Assembly: GCF_008087625.1 (NCBI RefSeq)
Contig: NZ_CP042997.1
Span: forward strand, 2,356,001 to 2,420,000
Length of the DNA stretch: 64,000 bases
Direction of reading: 5' to 3'
DNA from: Aquisphaera giovannonii
GTDB taxonomy: Bacteria > Planctomycetota > Planctomycetia > Isosphaerales > Isosphaeraceae
A program made the translations under genes and the position numbers. Below the pieces are notes generated by a model that searched no databases, was not told the DNA's origin, and worked only from the letters and a program-made list of their open reading frames with translations. Shown in pieces: positions 16,489 to 25,500 of the stretch. Position 1 is the first letter of the stretch, and the number at the start of each line of letters is the position of its first letter.

Positions 16489-19400
16489 ATGACCGTCCGT
16501 TGGAAACCCCTGCTGATCCTGTCCGGCCTTTTCTTCCTGGTCGCCGTCGTGGGGGTCATCGCGATGGCCTGGACGCTGGTGCCCAGGAGCGCCGCCGGGA
16601 TCCTGAAGCAAGCCCGGGCCGAGTCCGCCCAGGGGCGGTTCGATAACGCCAAGATCCACTTCCAGCAGGCCCTCCAGCTCGAGAGCAAGAACGCGTCGAT
16701 CCACGAGGAGATCGCCGCCATGTACAAGGACTGGGCCAAGGCCGCCCCGGATCGGTCGGAGTCGCTGAGGGCGGAGCGCGTCGTCCACCTGCTGAATGCG
16801 ATGAGGCTGGACATGAAGGCCCTGGCACCCAGGCTCGCGCTGCTCGAGGCGGCGATGGCGCAGGACCAGGCGGGCGAATCGCTTGCCTATGCCCGCGAGG
16901 TCCTCAAGCTCGACCCGAACAATGCCGACGCGAATTACGTGCTGGCCATCGAGGAACTGGACTCGCCGTCGCTCAACGTGCCCGAGCTGAGGCAGCACAT
17001 CAAGGCCCTGGAAGCACAGCACGCCCCGCCCATGCGGGTGGAGCTCGTGCGGGCCCGCCTGGCGCAGGTCACCGGCGACGAGACCGGCCGGGACGAGGCG
17101 CTCGCCCGGGCCCGGAAGATTGTCCTCGGCGCGGATGCCGGGCCCGTGGATCAGCTCGCCCGAGTCCGCCTGGAGGCGATGCAGATCCAGGCCGCCCGCG
17201 ATCTCTCGGGCCAGGAGGCGCCGGTGAAGGTCCTCCTCGAGCACGTCCACGCCATGGTCGCCGCCCCGGATCTTCCGGCGGGTCGGGTCGCCAAGCTGAG
17301 CCAGGTCCTGGAGCAGACCCAGAGGTCGCTCGTCCAGCGTTCCGGCCGGTACAGGCAGGCCGGCGCGGGGACGGCGGTCGCCACGGCGATGGCCGATGCG
17401 ATCGAGGGCGAGCTCGAGGGGATCTTCCAGAAGGTCCTGGGGGCTGCCGAGAAGGCCGACCTCCAGGTCTATTTCACCTACACCGACCACCTCCGATTCC
17501 GGAAGCAGCGCGACCGCTGCCTCCAGGTGGTGGATGAGGCCCTCCGCCTCCCCGCCGCCGCGCAGCCGACGAACGCCCTGCCGGTGATGGGGATGCACAC
17601 CGTAGCCGTCGAGATGGCCCTCTCGAAGCAGGACGACCCGGCCCGCTACCAGAAGGCGGAGCCGCACGTCCAGGCCCTCCTGTCCTCCTCCGAGACGCGG
17701 TTCCAGGGCCTCGGTAACCTGTTCCGCGGCGCGATCGAGCTCGAGCAGTCCGGCGTGGCGAGCGTCGCCTCGAAGGGCGTGGAGAAGCCCGGGGCGGCGG
17801 AGTCGCAGCCGAAGCTTCGCGCCCTTTCGCTGGCTCACCTGAAGCTCGCGGCCTCGCAGCTCCCGAACCTGCCTGAGGCGCAGGCGAGGTACGGCGTGGC
17901 CCTGGTCCTCAACCAGGAGCAGGGGCTCGGCCGGCAGTATCTTCAGAATGCGATGAAGATGGGGAACCTCGATCCGCAGTACCAGTTCTGGGCGGCCTGG
18001 ACCATCCTCCAGGCGGGCTACCCCGAGGAGGCGGCTCCGGTGGTGGAGGCCCTCTTCAGGGCCCTCTCCCAGGGGGCCATCCCGGCCGAGATGGAGCCGA
18101 CGCTGCACCAGATGCGCGGCGAGCTCTACCAGGCCAGGCGGGCCCCCGGCGACCTCGAACGGGCTGCCCGTGAGTTCGAGAAGGCGGCGGGCAAGGGCGG
18201 CGAGGCGGCCGTCGCGCTGCGGCAGGCGCAAGTCGACGTGCAGCTCGGCCACCACGACCGCGCCCTGGAGCGGATCGATGCGCTCCGGAAGCAGGGCATG
18301 GGCGGTTCCCAGGCGGAGAACCTCGCCGTCCTGATCCTGGATGAGCAGGGCAAGCATGACGAGGCCCGGGCGCTCCTCCGCGACGCCCGCACGCGGTTCC
18401 CGAAGGCCGCCGACCTCGCCGGGCTCGACGCCGCGCTCGCGGCGAGGGACGGCAAGCCCGCGGAGTCCGATCGCATCCTCAGGGAGTACCTGGCGCAGGA
18501 TCCGGACAACGTCACGCTGACCCTGACGCGTGCCGAGCTGCTGGCCGACAAGTCCAAGTTGAACCGCCCGAAGGAGGCCCGGGAGATCCTGGCCGCCCTC
18601 GCCGAGAGGAGCGACAACTCGGCGCCCCTGGTGGAGCTCGCCAAGATCGAGATGGACCAGGACGACCTGGAGGCGGCGACGGCCAGCGTGGCCAAGATCC
18701 GATCGAGGTGGAAGGAGTCGGCCACCGGCGACATCCTCGAAGGCCAGCTCGCGCTCAAGCGGGGGAGCATCCCCAAGGCGCGCGACCACTTCGCCGCCGC
18801 ACTCAAGAAAGATCCCGACAACAAGATCATCCAGTACTGGAAGGCCCAGCTCGACAGCCGCTCCGGGTCGGTCGCGGAGGCGGCCAAGGCGCTGGAGAAC
18901 CTCGTCCGCGAGAGGCCGAGCAAGGAGGTCGATGCCGGCGTGTCGCTGCTGTCGGCCGCGCAATCGTCCCTGGCCAGGCTCGACGTGCTGACCGGCCGCC
19001 TGGACGACGCCATCCGCCGCTACGAGGAGCTGAAGAGGAGCAGCGAGAGCGGGACTCTCAGCCGCGCCGACCGCTGGCAGCTCATCGCCGCCTACTCGGC
19101 CAAGAATCAGTGGCCTTCCGCCCGCCGAGAGCTTGCCGGGATGCTGAACGATGCCAAGTCCCCCCCGTCGGACGACGAGCGGGTCCGCGGGGCTTTGCTG
19201 TACCAGGAGCACAAGGAGACCGGCGCCGCCCTCGCGCAGCTCGACTACGTGCTGAAGACCAACCCGACGAACGCCGGGGCCGTGGTGACGCGGGCTTACA
19301 TCCATCGGGATCGGAAGCAATCCGCCGAGGGCGCGGCGCTGATCCGCAAGGCCATCGGGCTGATCCAGGACAGGAAGGAGAAGCCGGACGGCGTCTTCTA

Positions 19401-21135
19401 CCTGATGCTGGCCGCCATCGAGCACGAGGCGCCGCCGGAGGCCGATGCCGGCCGGCGCGCCCGGGAGGTCCTGGAGCAGGGGCTGGCGGCCCACCCGGAC
19501 TCGCTGGACCTCGTGAAGGCGAAGTTCTTCCTCATGAATGGCGGCGGCGATCCGGAGGGGGCGGTGGCGCTCCTGCGGGAGAAGGCGAAGTCCGATCCCA
19601 AGGGTACGATCCGACGATTCCTCGTGGACGTGCTCCAGGAGAGGCGGCAGTACGAGGAGGTCGAGCGGGTGCTCCGCGAGCTGGTGCAGCAGTCTCCCGC
19701 CGATGCCGAGCTGGCCGCCTCGCTGGTGCGGGCCGTCGTCTTGCAGGCGGCGGACGCCGGGGCCGCCGGCCAGGTCGACCGGCAGCGGTCGCTCGACGAG
19801 AAGGCGCTCGCCATGATCCGCGAGGACCGCAAGCGGTTCCCGGACGCCCCGGCGTTCCTGGAAGTCGAGTGCGACGTGGCGGCGCGGTCCGGCGACTTCA
19901 ATCGGGCGCTGGCGATCACCGAGGAGATCGACAAGATGGCGCCGGCCTCGCCCGCGGGGGCAAGCCTGAGGGCCCGCCTCTACGCCCGCCAGGACCGGCC
20001 GGCCGAGGTGGTCAAGTGCCTCGCGAAGGCCCTGGAGAAGAACCCTCGCCAGACCGACATCCGCCTGTGGCTCGGCCACGAGCTGCTGAAGCTCGGCCGC
20101 GGGGAAGAGGCGCTGACCCAGGCTCGGGCGGCTCTGGAAGCGACTCCGGATCGCGCCGAGGCGATCCTCCTGGAGGCCCGCGCCCTGGCCTCCACCGGCG
20201 TGGGCCAATCGGGCCAGGAGGCGGCCCGCGCCGAAGCCGCGTCCCACCTGGAGGCGGCCATCGCCACCAATCCCAAGTTCCGCGAGGCCTACCTGGTGCT
20301 CGCCGACATCGCCGAGGCGAGGGGGAGGCGAGTCGAGGCGATCTCGGCGCTGCGGCGTGGCCTCGAGGTCGCGCCCGATGAGGGCGCCCTGCTGGCGAGG
20401 CTGATCCAGTCGCTGGCCGGTCCCGGGCCGGGCGGCACGCCGCCGAGGGCCGAGGACCTGGCCGAGGCGAGGCGCCTCGCCGCGGAGATCGCCGGGCAGG
20501 ATAAGGTGGGCGGCCGCATCCTGGCGGCCGCAGTCGGCTTCCACAAGGCGGGCCAGCTCGAGCTGGCCCTCCCTCTGGCAACGAAGGCGGCCGAGATGCT
20601 CGACACGTCCGTGGCGCACCTGAACCTGGGCGACCTGGTCCTCTCGATGGCCGAGGCTCAGCTGCCCGACCCGGCCCGCTCGCGGCCCCTCTTCGAGAGG
20701 GCCGTGCAGGAATATGACCGCGTGCTCAAACTCCAGCCGTGGCAGGTGGAGGCCGTCAACAACAAGGCCTGGATCCTCCACAGCTATCTCGGCAGGAGCG
20801 AGCCGGCGTTGGAGCTGGCCCAGGGGCTGATGAAGCACGCCGACCCGGCCGCCCTCCCCGGCGAGTTCTACGACACCCTCGGCTGCATCCAGGAGAAGCT
20901 CGGCCGCAAGATCGAGGCGGAGCAGTCGTACCAGTCCGGGCTCTCCCGATCGCCCGAGCACCCGGTCCTCAATTACCATTTCGGCAAGCTGCTGGCCGAG
21001 AACCCGGGCCGGGAATCGCGGGCCCGCGGCCACCTGGCCAAGGCCCTGGCGTCACGCGACCTGCTCACGCCGGCCATGGCGAAGGACGCCGAGGTGTGCG
21101 CCGCGAGGTTGAGCTCCACGCCCCGGGCCAACTGA
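16489..21135 (+). CDS. Very large membrane-anchored TPR protein
   Basis: A 1548-aa protein with one N-terminal membrane helix (LLILSGLFFLVAVVGVIAMAW, about residues 8-30). The rest is an almost continuous array of TPR-like helical pairs (for example QGRFDNAKIHFQQALQLES, AGESLAYAREVLKLDPNNADANYVLA, ARDHFAAALKKDPDNKIIQYW). It most likely projects into the periplasm and serves as a protein-protein scaffold. TPR arrays of this size occur in planctomycetes and in exopolysaccharide or exosortase systems, but no such partner genes are here. AAGGAG lies 9-11 nt before ATG 16489. A hairpin follows the stop. Confidence 0.85.
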   Translation: MTVRWKPLLILSGLFFLVAVVGVIAMAWTLVPRSAAGILKQARAESAQGRFDNAKIHFQQALQLESKNASIHEEIAAMYKDWAKAAPDRSESLRAERVVHLLNAMRLDMKALAPRLALLEAAMAQDQAGESLAYAREVLKLDPNNADANYVLAIEELDSPSLNVPELRQHIKALEAQHAPPMRVELVRARLAQVTGDETGRDEALARARKIVLGADAGPVDQLARVRLEAMQIQAARDLSGQEAPVKVLLEHVHAMVAAPDLPAGRVAKLSQVLEQTQRSLVQRSGRYRQAGAGTAVATAMADAIEGELEGIFQKVLGAAEKADLQVYFTYTDHLRFRKQRDRCLQVVDEALRLPAAAQPTNALPVMGMHTVAVEMALSKQDDPARYQKAEPHVQALLSSSETRFQGLGNLFRGAIELEQSGVASVASKGVEKPGAAESQPKLRALSLAHLKLAASQLPNLPEAQARYGVALVLNQEQGLGRQYLQNAMKMGNLDPQYQFWAAWTILQAGYPEEAAPVVEALFRALSQGAIPAEMEPTLHQMRGELYQARRAPGDLERAAREFEKAAGKGGEAAVALRQAQVDVQLGHHDRALERIDALRKQGMGGSQAENLAVLILDEQGKHDEARALLRDARTRFPKAADLAGLDAALAARDGKPAESDRILREYLAQDPDNVTLTLTRAELLADKSKLNRPKEAREILAALAERSDNSAPLVELAKIEMDQDDLEAATASVAKIRSRWKESATGDILEGQLALKRGSIPKARDHFAAALKKDPDNKIIQYWKAQLDSRSGSVAEAAKALENLVRERPSKEVDAGVSLLSAAQSSLARLDVLTGRLDDAIRRYEELKRSSESGTLSRADRWQLIAAYSAKNQWPSARRELAGMLNDAKSPPSDDERVRGALLYQEHKETGAALAQLDYVLKTNPTNAGAVVTRAYIHRDRKQSAEGAALIRKAIGLIQDRKEKPDGVFYLMLAAIEHEAPPEADAGRRAREVLEQGLAAHPDSLDLVKAKFFLMNGGGDPEGAVALLREKAKSDPKGTIRRFLVDVLQERRQYEEVERVLRELVQQSPADAELAASLVRAVVLQAADAGAAGQVDRQRSLDEKALAMIREDRKRFPDAPAFLEVECDVAARSGDFNRALAITEEIDKMAPASPAGASLRARLYARQDRPAEVVKCLAKALEKNPRQTDIRLWLGHELLKLGRGEEALTQARAALEATPDRAEAILLEARALASTGVGQSGQEAARAEAASHLEAAIATNPKFREAYLVLADIAEARGRRVEAISALRRGLEVAPDEGALLARLIQSLAGPGPGGTPPRAEDLAEARRLAAEIAGQDKVGGRILAAAVGFHKAGQLELALPLATKAAEMLDTSVAHLNLGDLVLSMAEAQLPDPARSRPLFERAVQEYDRVLKLQPWQVEAVNNKAWILHSYLGRSEPALELAQGLMKHADPAALPGEFYDTLGCIQEKLGRKIEAEQSYQSGLSRSPEHPVLNYHFGKLLAENPGRESRARGHLAKALASRDLLTPAMAKDAEVCAARLSSTPRAN

Positions 21136-21170
21136 CCCGGACGGTCGCGTCGACAATCCGTCGCAGAGGG

Positions 21171-21203
21171 GAGGGCCGCTCGACAGGGCGGCCCTCGTCT
21201 GTT
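21171..21203 (+). terminator. Possible terminator after the TPR gene
   Basis: GAGGGCCGC (21171-21179) pairs perfectly with GCGGCCCTC (21188-21196) across an 8-nt loop, followed by GTCTGTT. The T-tract is short, so termination may be partial. Confidence 0.5.
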
Positions 21204-21297
21204 AGCGTCACCCGTGTGCCCGGGTGGCACACCGCCGCGAGGACGTGCGGGCCCTCGCCGCGGCCCAGAGCCCCTCCGCACCGGAGCCATCCTCGAC

Positions 21298-21891
21298 ATG
21301 CCGAAAGCGCGCCCCATCCTCGCGATCGCCGCGGCGGCCCTGGCCACCCTGGCGGCGTTCCCCGCGCCGTCCGCCCTGGCCCAGCAGAAGGAATCCAAGA
21401 ATCCCGTCGTCGTCCTCGAGACGTCGTGCGGGACGATCGCCATCGAGCTCTACCCGGAAAAGGCGCCCATCACCGTCGACAACTTCCTGAAATATGTGGA
21501 CGACGGCTTCTACAACAACCTCCTGTTCCACCGCGTCCTTCCCGACTTCATGATCCAGGGAGGGGGCGAGACCGACAAGATGGAGGAGAAGGCGCCGACG
21601 TACCCCCCCATCAAGAACGAGTCGGGCAACGGCCTCAAGAACGAGCGGGGCGCGATCGCCATGGCCCGCACGAGCCGGCCCGACTCGGCGACCTGCCAGT
21701 TCTTCATCAACCTGAAGGACAACGACCGGCTGGACACGCTTCGGTACGCCGTCTTCGGCAAGGTCATCGAGGGCATGGACACGGTGGACGCCATAGCAAA
21801 GGTGGCGCGGACGACGCGAGCGGGGACACAGGAGCCGTCGGTCCCCGTGGAGCCGATCTACATCAAGAGCGCGAGGCGGCGCAAGGGCTGA
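21298..21891 (+). CDS. Secreted peptidyl-prolyl cis-trans isomerase, cyclophilin type
   Basis: A 197-aa cyclophilin that isomerises X-Pro bonds and helps fold exported proteins. An N-terminal signal peptide (MPKARPILAIAAAALATLAAF..., cleavage near SALAQ) places it in the periplasm. The cyclophilin core is complete: VVLETSCGTIAIELYPEKAP, FHRVLPDFMIQGGG with the catalytic Arg, DSATCQFFINLKDN and VFGKVIEGMDTVDAI. ATG 21298 begins the signal peptide; longer upstream frames are not supported. It precedes a ferredoxin gene that has its own promoter. Confidence 0.95.
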   Translation: MPKARPILAIAAAALATLAAFPAPSALAQQKESKNPVVVLETSCGTIAIELYPEKAPITVDNFLKYVDDGFYNNLLFHRVLPDFMIQGGGETDKMEEKAPTYPPIKNESGNGLKNERGAIAMARTSRPDSATCQFFINLKDNDRLDTLRYAVFGKVIEGMDTVDAIAKVARTTRAGTQEPSVPVEPIYIKSARRRKG

Positions 21892-21944
21892 ACCGCGAGG
21901 GCCGGGCGAGCCGATGACGTGACGAGCGGAGGGCCGGGGCTCCC

Positions 21945-21973
21945 TTGACCGCGCCCCGGCACCGGCCTAAGAT
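21945..21973 (+). promoter_or_regulatory. Probable promoter of the ferredoxin gene
   Basis: TTGACC (21945-21950) and TAAGAT (21968-21973) are exactly 17 bp apart, with a predicted start of transcription about 80 nt before the ferredoxin ATG. It is among the best promoter matches in the window. Confidence 0.6.
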
Positions 21974-22058
21974 GGGCCTCATCGGGTGATGGATTGTCCA
22001 CCACACCGCATCGCCGCGAGCAGTAAATGGTGATCCTGAACTGACAAAGGAGTCGCGA

Positions 22059-22364
22059 ATGGCTCACGTTGTCGCCGAGCCCTGCTTCGATTGCAAGTAT
22101 ACCGACTGTGTGGTGGTCTGCCCGGTCGATTGCTTCTATGAAGGTGCCCAGATGCTCTACATCCATCCGGGTGAGTGCATCGATTGCGAGGCGTGCGTCC
22201 CCGAGTGCCCCGTGGAGGCCATCTTCCACGAGGACAACCTGCCGGACGAGTGGAAGGAGTTCACCGCACTGAACGCCGAAGAGGCGCCGAAGTGCCCGGT
22301 GATCAATGAGAAGAAGGACGCGCTCGAGGGCGAGTCCTGCGACACGTCGAAGAAGAAGAAGTGA
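22059..22364 (+). CDS. fdxA: 7Fe ferredoxin ([3Fe-4S][4Fe-4S]), FdxA-like
   Basis: A 101-aa electron carrier in the cytoplasm. The first cluster region is [18 protein letters not shown] (C-x2-C-x4-C-x3-CP) and the second is [16 protein letters not shown]. In the 7Fe family this arrangement binds one [3Fe-4S] and one [4Fe-4S] cluster, with a spare Cys after the first CP. The tail is acidic, then ends in a short Lys run. AAAGGAG lies 7 nt before ATG 22059. It has its own promoter and a strong terminator, so it is monocistronic. Confidence 0.95.
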   Translation: MAHVVAEPCFDCKYTDCVVVCPVDCFYEGAQMLYIHPGECIDCEACVPECPVEAIFHEDNLPDEWKEFTALNAEEAPKCPVINEKKDALEGESCDTSKKKK

Positions 22365-22409
22365 GTCGCCCGGACGCTTCGAGCGGCCGACGCGAATGCC
22401 ATCATCACG

Positions 22410-22445
22410 GAGAGCCCCGGGGTCGATCCCCGGGGCTCTCTTCTT
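22410..22445 (+). terminator. Rho-independent terminator after the ferredoxin gene
   Basis: A perfect 13-bp stem (GAGAGCCCCGGGG / CCCCGGGGCTCTC) with a 5-nt loop is followed by TTCTT. It stops transcription that would otherwise run antisense into the giant gene at 22597. Confidence 0.88.
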
Positions 22446-22596
22446 GCGCCCCGGCCGTTTGAACTGTCGTCGTGAGGGCGGGGGTGGGCTGCGGAGCGGA
22501 GCCGGTCGGGACGCAGCAGAAGGGTTCGAAACGACGCGGGCGGCCAGGATGGCCGCCCGCATGTCGGGTTGAAGGAAGAGCCGCCTTCGTCGCCGA

Positions 22597-25500
22597 TCAG
22601 CGACCGGCGAACGTGAAAGGCTTGCGGGAGACCACGACCTTGTGGGTCGCGGCCTTGCCGGGCTTCGAGGCGGCTTTCTTCTGGGCGGCCACCTTGCGGG
22701 CCTCGGCCTTCTTCTCGGCGGCCGCCTTGCGGGCGGCGGCCTGCCTCGCGGCCGCGGCCTTGCGGGCGGCGGCACGCTGGGCGGCCGTGGGGGTCTGGAC
22801 CCTGGTCCGCCTTCCCCTCGGCGAGGTCGGCGGGGCCGCGGCCGGCGGCGTGACGGGGGGCGCGACCGGCGTCGTGGGCGTGGTCGGCGTCGTCGGCGTC
22901 GTCGGCGTGGTGGGGGTGGTGGGCGTGGTCGGCGTCGTGGGAGTCGTCGGCATCGGGACGGTCTTGATGTAGACCTTGTCCGAGTAGGACGGCAGCGCGG
23001 CGCCGGACATGCTCTTGATCGCCCCGGACGCCAGCGAGATGCCGATCGTCCCGGCGGAATTGAGCTGGCCGGAGAGGTTGAACCTCACCGTGTGGTTATC
23101 GACCCAGGTCACGCTCGTCGCCTTCGCGGGGCTGAGCGAACCGAGCAGCGAGCCGGACAGGATGAGGTCCGTGGCGTCGACGGTCGCGCGATCGACGGGC
23201 TGGGAGAAGTCGATCGTGACCGAGTTCGGCGTCGCGTAGACGTCGAACTCGACCCCGTTGGCCACCGTGGTGCCGTCGGGCACGAGCGAGGTGGTGACGA
23301 CCCGGAAGGAGCCTCCCACCGGCGCGGTCGGGGTGGTGCCGACCGGCACGTACTCGAAGGCACCGACGTCGCGGGGGCCGTAGCCGGGGAGGAGCAGGCC
23401 CTTGCTCGTCGGGTTCACATTCTGGGCGTTGCCCAGGATGTCCGTCTTGGTCGCCACGCTCTCGAGGGCGTTGTTGACCGCCGCCGAGTTCGCGGCCAGG
23501 GCGAAGTTGGCGTCGCGGAGGAAGGTCGCCGGCCCGTCCGAGCCCGGCCGCGGGTCCCGCGGGGAGACGAACGCCGGCCAGCCGGTGAAGTTGCCGAGGT
23601 TGGCCGCGGCGTCGGAGGCCGCCGGGCCGAGCAGCGCCGGGTTGAAGCCGTTGCCGATGTTGTTGGCGGCGCCGACCGGGGTGGAGTCGCTCGCCCCGTT
23701 ACCCGAGAACAGGTTGTTGTTGAGGGTGACCTTGTTCACGGTGGCCGAGGAGATCCCGCCGCCGGACCGGGCGGTCGACAGGTCGTGGTTCTGCCAGAAG
23801 ATGTTGTTGGCCGCGTAGACCTGCGCGGAGGTCGTCGACGACGTGTTCGAGGCGAAAAGCCCGAGCGTGTTGTACGCGAAGGTGTTGTTGATCACGTTGG
23901 TCGTCGAGGCGTTGTCGGACCCCTGGTCGGCGACGACGACGCCCGTGATGTTGCCCGCGATCACGTCGTTCTGGATCGTCGGGGCGGGCGGGGTGGTGCC
24001 CGCGGTGATGACGTAGATGCCGGTCCCGTTGTTGATGAAGTAGCTGTTCTGGACCAGGACGGCGGCGTTGGAGAGCAGCAGGCCGATGGCCTGCGGGTTC
24101 GTCGTGCCGGTGGCCGGGTTGCCGACCAGGGCGGAGGCGATCGTCAGGCCGGAGATCGTCGACTGGAACGTGAGGCCGGTGGTGGGGCTCACGAACTTCG
24201 CGATGTTCTGCGCGGCGATCGTCGCGACGGTCGTGCCGGACGCCACGGCCGGGGAGCGGATGATGGTGTCCAGCGCGTTGCCCGGGACGAAGTTGGTGTC
24301 CGTGCTGGAGGTGGCGGCCGAGGCCATGCTGACCAGGTTGCCGAGGTTCACGTTCTCGGTGTAGACGCCCGGCAGGATCAGCAGCCGGTCGCCCACCCCG
24401 GCGACCGCCATCGCAGCGGCGATCGTCGGGTAGGGGTTCTCCCTCGACCCCTGGGCCGCGGTGGTGTCGGTCACGTAGTTGGACGCACCGACGAAGAAGC
24501 CGCCGCCCGCGGAGCTCGTCGAGCTGAAGACCGCGAAGGTGGACACCACGTCCCCGCCGGCGGGGGAGTTGCCGGCGATGTCGCGCACACTGTTGCTCCC
24601 CGACCCGATCAGCGTGAGCTGGTAGAGGCCGTTGGCCAGCGACGACGTGGTGGTGAAGGTGAGCCGCTCCCTGCCCGGGCCGCCGGTGCCGGCGTCGAGG
24701 TAGGTGACGATCAGGTTGGCGACCCCGATCGCCGTCGAGCCGGTGCCGAACGTCCCGTCCGGTGCCGACTTCAGGAGCTGGATCTCGGACGGGGTGAAGT
24801 GCGTCAGGTCCATGTTCTCGCTGGCGTCGACGACGAACGTTTGGACGCCGGGGCTGACGACGCTGCCGCTGCTCGGGCTGGAGATCGTGACCGTGGGATC
24901 CTGGGTGTCGACGACGAAGTTCGCCCTGGCGTTGGGGTCGTTCGAGGAGGACACGTTCCCGCTCTGGTCGACCACCCGGGCCCGGGCGACGTAGTAGCCG
25001 CTGACGGTGCCCGGAAGGATGAGCTGCCCGCTGGCCCCCACGTTATAGGGCGAGTCGGGAAGGGCGGCCGTGTTCGTCACCAGCCCGCTGTTCGCCGCGT
25101 CCACGCCGATGGTCACGTTGAAGGCGCCCGTGCCGTCGGTCACGCCGGTACCCGCGTTGTTGCGGAGGTACGGCACCAGGGACGACGGGATGTTGGGCGA
25201 GTCGGCGAAGTAGACGGTCGTCGTGCCGTCCGGGTTGACGACGGCGACGCCCACGTCCACCAGGACCACCTGGCCGGCGACCGGGACCAGGGCCGGATTG
25301 GGCTCGGTGATGGACCCGACGAAGCTGGGCTGGTTGATGTTCGTGATGGAGTCGCCCGCGATGTTCGAGTCGCTGCTGGGGGCGAGCAGGAACGTCCCGG
25401 GCGTGATGTTCGACGGCGTCGTGTTGACGATGAAGTCGCTGTAGAAGTTGCCCCCGGGGAAGCCGTCGCCGGACGGCAGCGGCAGCCTCGCGCCGTCGGG

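Noticed and set aside
15813-16814. Minus-strand frame of 333 residues between the VanZ-like and TPR genes
   Set aside because: It overlaps the start of the TPR gene, has no family features and no start signal.
22870-22950. CRISPR-like or VNTR array
   Set aside because: The repeats are 9 bp with no spacers and encode PTT in a real gene, so this is a protein linker.
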